NCBI GenBank assembly: GCA_027575805.1
Contig: JANBPU010000155.1
Span: forward strand, 1-38,384
Source: Mycoemilia scoparia
Taxonomy: Eukaryota > Kickxellomycota > Kickxellomycetes > Kickxellales > Kickxellaceae
Length of the DNA stretch: 38,384 nt
Direction of reading: 5' to 3'
Shown here: piece after piece, positions 1 through 9,442 of the stretch
Numbering within the stretch: position 1 is the stretch's first letter
How the letters are laid out: every line of letters starts with the position of its first letter
Position numbers and translations under genes: made by a program
Notes under the pieces: generated by a model
What the model was told of the DNA's origin: nothing
The model's database searches: none
Seen by the model: the letters and a program-made list of their open reading frames with translations, nothing else

Positions 1-246
1 CAACTTCAACATCGTAAGGGTCCAATGCATAGAGCCAGCCACAACGACTTGCCACCCCCACCAGTTCCTCCCAAAGACAACAGGACAATTAGTAATTCCA
101 AGTCCTACAATCCTGTCTTGGTAAAGGGCGTTAGCAGTGGTGGAACTCAACAACAGAGGCTTTCAACTGTCGCAAGCTCAAATACAATTTACGAATCAGC
201 CGAAGCTGATCTAACAACTCCCAACAACAATGAAAGCAGCACTTAA
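1..246 (+). CDS. 3' end of an unrecognised proline-rich protein (partial)
   Basis: An open frame enters from the left edge and runs to TAA at 244-246, giving the last 81 residues of a protein whose body lies outside the window. The visible tail is low-complexity, rich in Ser, Asn and Thr. It carries a PPPPVPPKD stretch around residues 18-26, which fits a class II SH3 ligand (PxxPxK). Such tails are common in fungal polarity and signalling proteins, but nothing here identifies the family. No start codon is assigned because the frame is open to the edge; an in-frame ATG at 25 is probably internal. It could also be a chance open frame, though the SH3-type motif and codon-like composition make a real 3' end more likely. 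Confidence 0.5.
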   Translation, partial: QLQHRKGPMHRASHNDLPPPPVPPKDNRTISNSKSYNPVLVKGVSSGGTQQQRLSTVASSNTIYESAEADLTTPNNNESST

Positions 247-627
247 TAGTAAAGATAAGGCACACCCAGAATCCCATCCAGTTTCATCAACAGCCCCCCC
301 CCCCAAAATGCACCAACAGCAGCAGTATAAGGTTATTTATTTTATATATCTCGGTGGTTGTGTGCAGATCCAGTATTCTGGATGTCTATTTTTTCATGAG
401 CATTATTTTCTTTTATTTGTAAACACATTTTTTAAACGCATTAATACTCTAATAACACAATCATACTTATTTAATTATTTTAAAGTTTATTAAAAAGTCT
501 AATTCTCCGCCATTTTCTCCATTATCACAGAAAGAAAACATATTTCATGAACATCTACAGCTATTATAGCAAGTTATTTACAGAATAACGGTTATCTAAA
601 CTGTAAAGTGCCTTTGCTATATGGGCA

Positions 628-730
628 ATAATTTTTGAAGGGTGAATTTTGGGGACTGATGATTATAGGGGCAATCGCAGTCAAATGAATGTCCAGTTTT
701 ACTAGTAAACTTTCACCCTTCAAAAATTAT
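628..730. mobile_element. MITE-like inverted-repeat element, copy 1
   Basis: ATAATTTTTGAAGGGTGAA at 628-646 is repeated as its exact reverse complement at 712-730, giving perfect 19-bp inverted termini around about 65 bp. Weaker symmetry continues outwards (ATAT and GG on the left, CC and TATAT on the right). The core contains TTATAGGGGCAATC followed by CAAATGA, which recurs in copy 2. There is no coding capacity, so this looks like a non-autonomous miniature inverted-repeat element. Outer borders and target duplication are not resolved. Confidence 0.6.
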
Positions 731-800
731 GACCTATATTACCCACAAACTTCATGAAGCCAGGATGGCCATCAACGCCCTGATATGTATAATATCGATA

Positions 801-888
801 ATAATTTTTGAAGGGTATCTTTTGTTGGTCAGCGTTTATAGGGGGGACAATCAAAGCCAAATGAGTGATTGACCCTTTAAAAAAATAG
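801..888. mobile_element. MITE-like inverted-repeat element, copy 2 (diverged)
   Basis: The left terminus ATAATTTTTGAAGGGT (801-816) matches copy 1 exactly. The right terminus at 872-888 is a degraded reverse complement (ACCCTTTAAAAAAATAG). The core shares TTATAGGGG, then ACAATC and CCAAATGA, with copy 1. It lies only 70 bp from copy 1 in the same orientation, so the pair may be a local duplication or a nested insertion. Confidence 0.5.
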
Positions 889-1097
889 TCTCTCATATTA
901 ATAGTCAAATTTCATCATTAATTGAATATTCAGAATGGCAGCGTCCATAGGTTTTCGCATTTTTATTACAAAACAAGTAGAAAATGGTATGAAAGGAATA
1001 TCCGTTGTAGTGATAATAGTGTGCACCTTTTTACAGCTATTTGAAAAGTTATTTCCAATTTTCATGTTGATGTATAACCTTATAAGAAAGGAACCAA

Positions 1098-1250
1098 CTA
1101 ATTGAAGGAACTTTCCAAACATTCAAGACAGATATTTTTACCATTTTTTATAACAACTCCTTGGCAACGATTTTCAAAAAGACAGTTGCTAAAAGGATGA
1201 TACGTAATCTGTCCACATCGAGTGCAATGCATATTCATCTTGATGCACAT
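1098..1250 (-). CDS. Hypothetical 50-residue Cys-rich (zinc-binding-like) protein or terminal exon
   Basis: ATG at 1250-1248 opens a 50-codon frame ending in TAG at 1100-1098. It encodes CTRCG near residue 9, single Cys at 23 and 29, and CLEC at 41-44. The CxxC-x10-C-x5-C-x11-CxxC spacing, with His at 8 and 18, would suit a small zinc-binding fold. The frame stays open upstream of the ATG for about 14 codons (including an HQR-type basic stretch) to a point just after an AG at about 1291. This might therefore be the last exon of a spliced gene rather than a complete one. I do not recognise the family. It lies on the same strand as, and about 720 bp downstream of, the RhoGEF stop. Confidence 0.38.
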   Translation of the reverse strand: MCIKMNMHCTRCGQITYHPFSNCLFENRCQGVVIKNGKNICLECLESSFN

Positions 1251-1972
1251 TTTGATAATCCGTTGGTGTTTAATTATTTGGTAGTTTGACCTTTAATTGC
1301 AAATTTGTACCGGTGTGGTAGTAGAGGACTGTGCCAAAAAAATCCGTGTTCTAGATAGAGAGTAATGTTAAAGTATTCATGTTTGTGACTTGGGAATGCC
1401 CATATTTATATTTTCGTGGCTCCTAGATAATTCCACTGATTCAAACTTTGATGTCACACAAATGTGGAAAGAAAAAGCGAGGAGTGCTGTGCTTATTGAC
1501 ATAGAGTTAAAAATACTTGATACCGCTTCTTTAATAAAGCAACAATGGCCTCTTGAATAGAAAGTTCCTTAATTTTGTTTCAAGTGAAATATAATGTCCT
1601 TGTCCAAGCTTCTAACATAAATGCGCAGTATTTTCCAATAAAAAAAATAAAAGATGGCATCGAATTGGTTTGGCAACAATGGATGTTATCAAAAATTATG
1701 ATGCTCCACAGAATCAATTCCTGCTTCTTTTGAAAAAAGTTTTAAATTGTGATCAATAGAAATTATATAAAAGAGAATTTATATTGAAAGAAAAGAAAAG
1801 AAAAGAAAAGAAAATGCCTAAATCAAGCTGAAAAATAATACAAAGCAAGGCAAAAATTTGAAAGTAAAGATAGAAAAGGGTGAGATAGACATGTAAAAAT
1901 CATTGAGTAAAAAGAGAAACCACACAGATAAGGATTGGAAATTCATGAATATATAAATGATGAAAGATTACA
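1251..1972. other. Intergenic region with (AAAAG)n microsatellite
   Basis: AT-rich spacer between the RhoGEF stop and the small Cys-rich ORF. A pentanucleotide run (AAAAG, about five copies) lies near 1786-1814. Upstream exons of the Cys-rich ORF could hide here, but none can be placed with confidence. Otherwise nothing is recognised. Confidence 0.5.
1786..1814. repeat. (AAAAG)n pentanucleotide microsatellite
   Basis: About five tandem AAAAG units, seen directly, in the 3' region downstream of the RhoGEF. Confidence 0.8.
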
Positions 1973-4900
1973 TTAGTTTGAAGATCTAAGAACAGCATAA
2001 TGACGAATGGGAGTATTCAAACCAGCGTTCTTGGGTTTGTCGCCACCGGTATTACCACTGCTTGTCGTATAACCCAGTGCTGACGCGGCAGTGTGTCTCT
2101 TTGGTGAATAATGATAATTAGGTTGAACATACTTTAGCTCAATTACACTACTACTACCACTGCTAGGCGTTTTATCGATTGTAGTGGCACTGCCACTCCC
2201 ACTGCCATAACTAGAATTAGAAGTGCTGCTGATATTATTTGTAGAAGACATTGGCGTCATAGAAACATAATGGTGATGATGCTGTTGACGAGAAAGTCCA
2301 GAGTTTTCACTATCACTGCTATCATGGTCAAAGTTCTTTGAACTGTTAGAAACAGTTTTAGTAGCAGCATTATTTGCCGATGTTATGGTTGTTGAAGATG
2401 AAGAAAACAAAGTCGCAATGGCGGTTCTCCGTCTTTGGTATTCGCCACTTCCAATGATACCTCTAAAACTATTGCCATTAGCGCTGCTTATACTGTTGAA
2501 TACATCATCATTGCTCTTGTATGTGGGGCAGTATGAGGTATCGGGGTGTTTGAGCGGGTCAATGTTAAGAGCGCTATGGTTTTGGATAGGAGAAGTAGCC
2601 GTGGTAACGCTGTTGGGAAGTGTTGACAATGGAGATGCTGATCTTTGTGATGAAAAGGATGAGGTTGAAGATGAGGTGGATGCTGATGGCTTGACTGAGG
2701 TTGGTTGCTGTCGCTGTTGTTGGCTGGGGATGCTGTATAGCGGTAGCTTTTCGTTACTATTAACTCGAGATGCAATGTGTTTAGGAGGCGTTCTTGTGTG
2801 AAGTGTGGCATAACTGGGCTGTCGGTTGGGCAAAAAGGTTTGGTTGTATAGTGGAGGGCGTCTGGCTTCAGCAGAAAGTTGGTGTCGATGATTGAACCTT
2901 CTTGCTGGCCAGTTACTGTCATTGTTGGTGATGTTTTTACTATTGTCATTGCGAGTGACAATCGCAGCAGACTTGACTCTGGAATCTGGCTCTGTGGTAG
3001 TTACTTTTACCCCAGTGCTATAGTCTTTTGGTGGTGGGTGATGATAACTCGAAATATGCTTGATGCGCGGGCTTTCTTGAGGGGTTGGGGGCTTTGATGT
3101 TAGCGGCGTGAGCAGTTTCGAGCTTCCACCGCCATTTTCAAGAAATGCATTTGCGATGGTAGCAGTGGAGCCAGTGCTGCTGTTGCTGCTGTTAGAGATG
3201 GGCGGAATTGGTGGTCTAGTATAATTTTCAGCCCCACACTGTTTTGCAATTCCAAATACTATTCCATCCCGGACTCGTGGTTTCATAACTCTTCCATTTC
3301 TATATAATGGGATTATCAAGTCATCATCATCGTCACCAAAACCAGGGACACCACTCTCATCCTGCAGTACAGCAGAAACATTGCTGATCGCTGGCTCTCT
3401 TCTCCACGAATAGTCATCATACGTGACCAATTGAGCGGCTGCTTCGGTGTACCTCCTGCTTCTGAGAGAACTGCTGTTGGACTTATTATACGACCTTTGG
3501 CTGCCATTGCTGCTGCTACCAATGGATGAGTAACGAGAACTCAGCGTCATGTTCATACTGGGCTCATCAAACCCATCATCTTCGTCAGACTTGAATGCAT
3601 CAATTGTCGTTAAGGACAAGTCTCTTGAAGATCCCAGCGACATCCCATCAATGGACTGTGGCACCGATTCGCTTCTAAGACTACCATATGAAGCCTCAAG
3701 ATCTTCGCAACCAATAACCGATGCCCGGTTGCTGCTTGTTCCCCTAAAGTTATATTTTGCTGATACACTGGACGCAATTGAAGGAACCCTGCGTCCATAA
3801 CCATGCTTGCGGCGATATAGATACTGTTCAGTGCTTGAAAAAGAGACCAGTGATTCAGCATCCGATGAGCTGCTGTCAGATGAAAAGTCGAAATGCAACT
3901 CAGGATCTTTAGTATCAAAGGGCTTTTCACACCCGATTACTGATGAACGGTAGCTGCTACTTGTGTTCGACTGAGCTCCTGAAGATGGTACCTTGCGATG
4001 ATACTGTGGTCTGCTAGACACATGATAGTGGCGCCGAATAGCAATGATATTATTGTATTGCTCAAGTGCTGTCTTTGTCGTCGTATCAGTAAGAGATCGG
4101 TTCTGATGCTTGATTGCTTGTTTAAATGCTTTGGACCGGACCGGTTCGGGTGTCATACTCTTCAAGAACATACCAGATGACGCGCCGCCATCCTTTGGTA
4201 AAGCTGGTGGTGATAAAAGCAAAGAAGAGTGACGGGGTTGATCATCATTATCGTCTTCATCGCCTCCGCTATTTCCATTATCGTTGCTTCCACTGGGATC
4301 AGATCCTCCGCCAACTGACTGTCCGTTGCCATACTTGCGTAACTTTCTTTTCAGGTTTCCTGCTGTGTATCTCTCAGCCTGGGCACGAACAAAATTCCAT
4401 CCCTTGCGTAGCTTGCCCTCTTCTTTTGTCGCTGGCGCTGGTCTATATATTTTGGTCAAATCCAATACTGAAGCCTGCGATCTGAGCGTGTCTCCAGATG
4501 TCCGTTTCTTTGGTACCTTTTTGGCTTTGAGCGACTCGACGTGCTTTTTGAACGACTCGTGCCACTGCTGCTTCTCTTCTTGGGTATTGAACTGTAATAA
4601 CAGCGCGGTTGGGTCACTATCCTGGAAAAGGCCATATGGCTCTAACCGAAGCTTGAGTGTGTTTAAGGGATCGTACCCTCCATGATCTTCAACGCAGCTA
4701 ACACACATGGGCGATGCTGCCATTTGGTATTGCTGTGGTCTTTGGGTGATATTACCAGATCCAGGCATCGGATTATGTGCGGACGTGGAGGACCTTGAAC
4801 CAGGGGCAGACGGTGCTCTACCACCGATATCCAGCGCGGGTGGATCTGGCAACGTCAACGAAACTGCAGACCCTCCAGCAGAATTGCCTGAGCTGTTGTG

Positions 4901-6424
4901 CCCATTACTCGAATCGCCGCCAAAGGGTGGGATATACATCAGTGGGTTGTTGTTAATAGAACCTCCGTTAGAAGGTATTGAGGAGATCGGCGTGATACCT
5001 GGAGAACACCCATGTGTCTGTTGGCCTGCTTTTTTGGGTGGATTGCGTTTAATTCGCTCTTTCAAAGCGGGACCAGGCTTTGGAACCTGAGTAATCAGCA
5101 GCAGATTATTGAACAAAAACATATGGACTAACTCTCTATCCTTTTCGTTGATATATGTCTTGTTGGCACCGTTGGCCTTTCGTCCAGAAATGATGTCCGA
5201 TTGAAATATACAATTTCTGACTGGGCCTGACTTTAACAACTTCCGGTCTTGCTCGGCCACAACAAACCCATCAAGACCACTAATCTGGCTGGCCAACTTT
5301 TCCAGCTCTTCCATATTATCAGTTAGTGTCTTGGCCTTTTGGATCCTCTGTATCCGCCCTTCGAGCTTATCCAACAGCTTTTTCCCCGCCAAATAGACAT
5401 TAGTGTTTATGGCTGTAGCGGTGGAGGAGGTAATAATGCGTCTACCATCACTCCTTCTGATAACACCATCGGCTGGCGTATATTTCAAAAGGTTCTGGAT
5501 CAATAGAGGGTATTTTAATAGTCTCTGGAACGGCATCAACAAGAACGTATCGATAGTCAGCCCCCGACATTCCGGCCTTTCTTGCCTCTCCTTATAAAAT
5601 ACTGAAAACCGCTCACTGCTCTTCTTCAGGCATTCCAACCTCTTTAATGCTCGATCCTGATTACATATGTAGCGAGTATACACCCTGAAATTATCAACAA
5701 ATCTTGTGATAACATCTGATATATCATTAACCACAGGGTATTGAAGTTTCTGTCGCTCCAATAGGGCCTTGCTTAACCGCTGATGCACCCCCAATATTTC
5801 CAGTACATTATTGAATATCATATCGATATCCTCGTTCGGTATAACCTTAAATGATCTTAATGGCTTTTCGAATGTTTCGATTATGATCTGCAGATCCTTG
5901 ACATAATCAGCTTCGGTCTGGATGATTTCGTATATGACTTCTTGGCGCTTTATGCCGTCCTCGGATAACGATATTTGAGCCATCTCTTTTGGTGTGAATC
6001 CTTCTTGCCACAGCATGCGTCCTGGAGCTGGGTTGATACTAGTTGAAGTTGTGATTGGAGTTGGAAGTGAAGTGGAACTGCTCCCACATCTACCACCCGG
6101 TGCTATGGCTATAGGTTTGAGTGGACGGTGGTGTGGAGATGATGGTGGTTGCTTTGGCTGTGGTGTTATCCGTGAATCCATTGAATTCCGTGGTAGTCCT
6201 GTGGTGATGCTTGTTTTGCTAGAATTGTTGCTATTGTAGCGACCAAAATGATCCGAAAGTCTGAATCCTGCTTGCCGTGTCGGAGTCATCGCCCTTCTTG
6301 CATTGGTGGCATTGGTATATGTATTATTGCCATTGGGAGTGGTCGGTGTAGCACTGCCGGGACGTGGGCCAAAGGCTTGACCGCCTGGCAATTGTGTGCG
6401 AATACGCAGGTGCTCTGCTTGCAT
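1973..6424 (-). CDS. DH-PH domain Rho guanine nucleotide exchange factor
   Basis: Intronless protein of 1,483 residues that would activate a Rho/Cdc42-type GTPase at the plasma membrane. The DH (Dbl homology) domain spans about 160-363. It contains the ETEADYVKDL-like first helix (here QTEADYVKDL) and the conserved third region LLMPFQRLLKYPLLIQNLL near 295-315. A PH domain follows from about 385, but it is split: its first strands end near 465 and its last strand plus C-terminal helix (EEKQQWHESFKKH) lie near 590-635. They are separated by a Gly/Ser/Asn/Pro-rich insert of about 110 residues. The remaining 850 residues are Ser/Asn-rich and disordered, with an SVIGCE motif repeated near 829 and 903. 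No CNH or BAR domain is seen, so it is not a Rom1/2 type. The start is the ATG at 6424, with an in-frame TAA just upstream. Likely role: polarity or cell-wall signalling (inference). Confidence 0.93.
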   Translation of the reverse strand: MQAEHLRIRTQLPGGQAFGPRPGSATPTTPNGNNTYTNATNARRAMTPTRQAGFRLSDHFGRYNSNNSSKTSITTGLPRNSMDSRITPQPKQPPSSPHHRPLKPIAIAPGGRCGSSSTSLPTPITTSTSINPAPGRMLWQEGFTPKEMAQISLSEDGIKRQEVIYEIIQTEADYVKDLQIIIETFEKPLRSFKVIPNEDIDMIFNNVLEILGVHQRLSKALLERQKLQYPVVNDISDVITRFVDNFRVYTRYICNQDRALKRLECLKKSSERFSVFYKERQERPECRGLTIDTFLLMPFQRLLKYPLLIQNLLKYTPADGVIRRSDGRRIITSSTATAINTNVYLAGKKLLDKLEGRIQRIQKAKTLTDNMEELEKLASQISGLDGFVVAEQDRKLLKSGPVRNCIFQSDIISGRKANGANKTYINEKDRELVHMFLFNNLLLITQVPKPGPALKERIKRNPPKKAGQQTHGCSPGITPISSIPSNGGSINNNPLMYIPPFGGDSSNGHNSSGNSAGGSAVSLTLPDPPALDIGGRAPSAPGSRSSTSAHNPMPGSGNITQRPQQYQMAASPMCVSCVEDHGGYDPLNTLKLRLEPYGLFQDSDPTALLLQFNTQEEKQQWHESFKKHVESLKAKKVPKKRTSGDTLRSQASVLDLTKIYRPAPATKEEGKLRKGWNFVRAQAERYTAGNLKRKLRKYGNGQSVGGGSDPSGSNDNGNSGGDEDDNDDQPRHSSLLLSPPALPKDGGASSGMFLKSMTPEPVRSKAFKQAIKHQNRSLTDTTTKTALEQYNNIIAIRRHYHVSSRPQYHRKVPSSGAQSNTSSSYRSSVIGCEKPFDTKDPELHFDFSSDSSSSDAESLVSFSSTEQYLYRRKHGYGRRVPSIASSVSAKYNFRGTSSNRASVIGCEDLEASYGSLRSESVPQSIDGMSLGSSRDLSLTTIDAFKSDEDDGFDEPSMNMTLSSRYSSIGSSSNGSQRSYNKSNSSSLRSRRYTEAAAQLVTYDDYSWRREPAISNVSAVLQDESGVPGFGDDDDDLIIPLYRNGRVMKPRVRDGIVFGIAKQCGAENYTRPPIPPISNSSNSSTGSTATIANAFLENGGGSSKLLTPLTSKPPTPQESPRIKHISSYHHPPPKDYSTGVKVTTTEPDSRVKSAAIVTRNDNSKNITNNDSNWPARRFNHRHQLSAEARRPPLYNQTFLPNRQPSYATLHTRTPPKHIASRVNSNEKLPLYSIPSQQQRQQPTSVKPSASTSSSTSSFSSQRSASPLSTLPNSVTTATSPIQNHSALNIDPLKHPDTSYCPTYKSNDDVFNSISSANGNSFRGIIGSGEYQRRRTAIATLFSSSSTTITSANNAATKTVSNSSKNFDHDSSDSENSGLSRQQHHHHYVSMTPMSSTNNISSTSNSSYGSGSGSATTIDKTPSSGSSSVIELKYVQPNYHYSPKRHTAASALGYTTSSGNTGGDKPKNAGLNTPIRHYAVLRSSN

Positions 6425-8218
6425 CAATTATTGGGGTGAATCCGCTCTTTGCTGCCTGTGTATGCCTTGGCGCTATTGATGCTATTGTTTTATGTTGTGT
6501 ATCCTTGCGAATGGTAATTTGAATGGTAAAGAATGCTAAGGCAGGCAAATTTGCTTCTTCATTGAAACCCTGTTAAATTGAGGTTGGATATGAGCTAGCT
6601 GTTGTTGGAAAGGGTAAGGAATCGTCCCTTGCTGAGCCACGCTTCTATCCGTGTGCTATACAGTTAAACGTGGACTATGTGAATGGTTGTAAAACGTTGA
6701 GCTAGTAGCCAGAATATGGTGGGGATCTAGAGCTGTATATATCGTATTGCCTCCACCCCAAAGCTTTCGTTAGTATTGGCTTTTTTGCTTCAGGCACTTT
6801 CTCTGCTAGCTCAAACTATACAAAATTGGCGATAGCTGGTATATGCCTATATAGTGTAAAAGGAATAAAGGAATATATCTATATATAAATGAAAAAGACA
6901 AGAGTTAGACCAGTTTAAATCGGACTTGATAGTTAGAAATACCAACGGCTGGTTAGTAGACCGTTGGGTGGATCTTTAGCGAAGAAAGCAGTAATTGACA
7001 AAAGAAGCCTCCAACAATAACAAAAACGCTAATGTTAATAGCAGAAGCAATGGCACAGCAACAACACAAACATTAGCTGGTCTTTGTATACAGTCACCAC
7101 CAAGAATGACGGTTGACGAAGGCCCTTTCTCCTTACATTTTTGGTTGTTTGCTGTTGTTGCTATGCTCATTTTTGTTTTCATTGTTACTACTCTGTAGAG
7201 AGGGCTGGACGCTAGATCCTTACCTTTAACGGCCGCTTTGGCAGCTAAGATGTAAATGCGAAGGTAGTACTGAACTACCAACCGCCAAGTGTGAGACTTT
7301 GTTCGCTAAGTGTCCCACAGAGTTTAACAAAGCAATGATAGTATCTATCTAAAGGGCTGGGATGCGAGCTGGCACGCAAGCCGAAAAAGTCAAAGGAGAT
7401 CAATAAAGTTGCGTGCAGTGTTTGTGGTCAGATATAATAACAATACAAGAACAGCGGCAGAAAATGGATGCAGAAGGCGGTTACTTTGGTATTGCCTCCC
7501 TGAGTATTTGTTTGCGCCTTTCCAAACCGCCAGGGCCAATGCGCCGAGACTTAAATGTTAAAAGGAATAGAGGAAAGGGAAAATTGCAGGGTAAACAAAA
7601 GATAGGATTTGATAGGCGTGTGTATGTGGGGATTGGCCAACTCAAGATTGTTTATAGTTTTAGCAGACACCCACTGTCATACCAGAAAGAAACTTACCCC
7701 CTCACTCTCTTTCTTCCCCTAAAGCTTAATAAAACACGACCGCCACAGATACACGAACGAGCCAGAAAACCAGCTCGTATTTTTTTGGTAGATGTTTGTG
7801 TGGGTAAATTTGTATATCACTTGTGGTTGCACAGAGCTTGAAAAGGGTCTTTTCAAAAAGCGAGAGATTAACCACTATAAAAATGTTTGTGTATGTGTCT
7901 TTAAGGTGCAATCGATATATACACACGCACACAGGTAGCAGAATGGGCCCAGGTATACAAAAGAAAAGAAATAAGTTTAAGCTTAAAGAAGACAGAGATA
8001 GATGGATGAGTAGAGAGAAAAACAAAAGATTTTGTTGACACTAAATGGCTGGCTATACGGCTGGTTTTCTGGAATTAAAGCTTTAGGAGATAGAAGATGA
8101 AGAAGCAGTTAGCCGGAGCGATGGCAGAGTGGCTGGTCACCTAGCCGACTGGCAATAAGGAGAGGGCAGAGGCCACGGCTGTAACTGATGGAATATGCGT
8201 TTTACCTTTGCCTTTGTC

Positions 8219-8237
8219 TGTGAGTGAGTGAGTGAGA
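8219..8237. repeat. (GTGA)n microsatellite
   Basis: About four tandem GTGA units, read directly, within the RhoGEF/RRP42 spacer. Confidence 0.7.
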
Positions 8238-8892
8238 GAAGCCATATCCTGTTTTTTTACCTGTTGTAAACTGATCTCACGTTTTCACACACAAAAGAAT
8301 AGTAATGGTGATTGAGTGTGCCGGACTTTGTGGAATAACCCTGCAGGATTTCGTATTGTGGATAGCCTAGAAGCAGTAGTTCCTTCCAAGCAGATTGAAC
8401 ATCGATTGCCGAAGTTTAAGCACGATCTTGGGAAGAAGCTTTAGAATAAGCGATGCTTGCTGGTGCTGGTGCTATTGTTGCTGTAGTGATAGAAAAGCGA
8501 GGGTTTCTTTTTGTCATTAAAAAATGATGGTTCTTGGAACACCGATCAGATAGATTCGTTGCTGCTACCCTGATGCAGGCCTTGCGTAAATGGGGTTGCA
8601 TTTGGGTTCTGGTCCTGAGTTTTCTAAACGAGTTCAGTGTAAATCATTACCACCACCACAACCACCATGAGGTTTATTCAGGCCATTAGTTCCTAAATAT
8701 CAGCATCACCATTACCACCATTGCCATGGGCATAACTGCATTTGACAAGTAATGATGCAAATCAGGTTGATGCCATTTTTGTCTTTCTTTTTTATCCCAC
8801 GTTGATCAGTACATAAGATGGTGGGCATTATTGAATCCAAACGCCTTTCAAGGCCCCGTGTCCAGCGCTGATCAAGCTCTGTGATATGGGTG

Positions 8893-8996
8893 ATTATTTT
8901 TGAAGGGCTAAGTCAATATTATCAGTGATAGTATAGGCTGGCCAATATGCAAGCTGAAACTTGCCTACTACTAAAAATTAGCCCATCAAAAATAAT
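8893..8996. mobile_element. MITE-like inverted-repeat element, copy 3
   Basis: ATTATTTTTGAAGGGCTAA at 8893-8911 is mirrored at 8978-8996 with one mismatch, giving a 104-bp unit, almost the size of copy 1. Its core (TATAGG, then CCAATATGCAAG) aligns loosely with the core of copy 1. Similarity also extends beyond the right terminus: CATGGAGCCAGAATG here against CATGAAGCCAGGATG after copy 1. The CCAG, ATCAA and GATATG blocks on its left recur left of copy 2. The full element is therefore probably longer than the 104-bp core. It sits about 450 bp upstream of RRP42. Confidence 0.55.
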
Positions 8997-9442
8997 GATC
9001 CTATATGTGCGAATTTGACCATGAACATGGAGCCAGAATGTTGAGATAATTTATTGGAAGTTGTGCGGTTGAGCATCAACCCCGAAAAACCCATAGTTTC
9101 TAATTCGTGCAAATCGGAACTGCAACGATGCTATTTTGAAGGTTATTTTTAGATTTTGTTTTCTCAGCTCAAGCATCACCCGCCACATACATACACACAT
9201 ACATAGACCTGTTTAACAAAGATCCTCTTTTACCCGGAGTCCAAGTCCTTACTTCAACATCACCACAACTTCAATCAGCTGATACTAGCAAACTGACAAA
9301 AGGGCCCGATAGTTCATATCAGCCTTCCAAAATTTCCAAAAATTTTTATATCAGTTGAGCCTGAGCACATAATATCCATCTATCCACCGCCACCACCGCC
9401 TCTAAAACAAAAAACACCATACCACACTAAAGCCATTCCATC

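Larger units (their letters stand above)
247..1097. other. Intergenic region with two inverted-repeat elements
   Basis: No convincing coding frame is seen on either strand. The stretch is AT-rich and holds two short inverted-repeat units described separately (about 628-730 and 801-888). The rest is presumably the 3' region of the partial left-edge gene and the 3' region of the small Cys-rich ORF that ends at 1098. Confidence 0.6.
6425..9442. other. 3 kb divergent spacer between RhoGEF and RRP42
   Basis: This spacer separates two head-to-head genes. It holds a (GTGA)n run near 8219-8237, the third inverted-repeat element (8893-8996), CA/TG-rich stretches and many A/T runs. No long, ATG-started frame with a recognisable family was found. 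A 30-codon frame at 7108-7200 (+) encodes one hydrophobic segment, and a 126-codon frame at 7464-7841 (+) has no family features. Both are more likely chance. A long RhoGEF 5' leader or a non-coding transcript could occupy the left part. Confidence 0.5.

Noticed and set aside
6976..7281. 101-codon minus-strand frame with a hydrophobic stretch
   Set aside because: It begins at TTG with no ATG near the start, and the hydrophobicity follows from CAA/AAC-rich repeats read on the other strand.
7464..7841. 126-codon ATG frame in the RhoGEF/RRP42 spacer
   Set aside because: No recognisable domain, signal or repeat, and a composition like that of the surrounding spacer. Probably chance.
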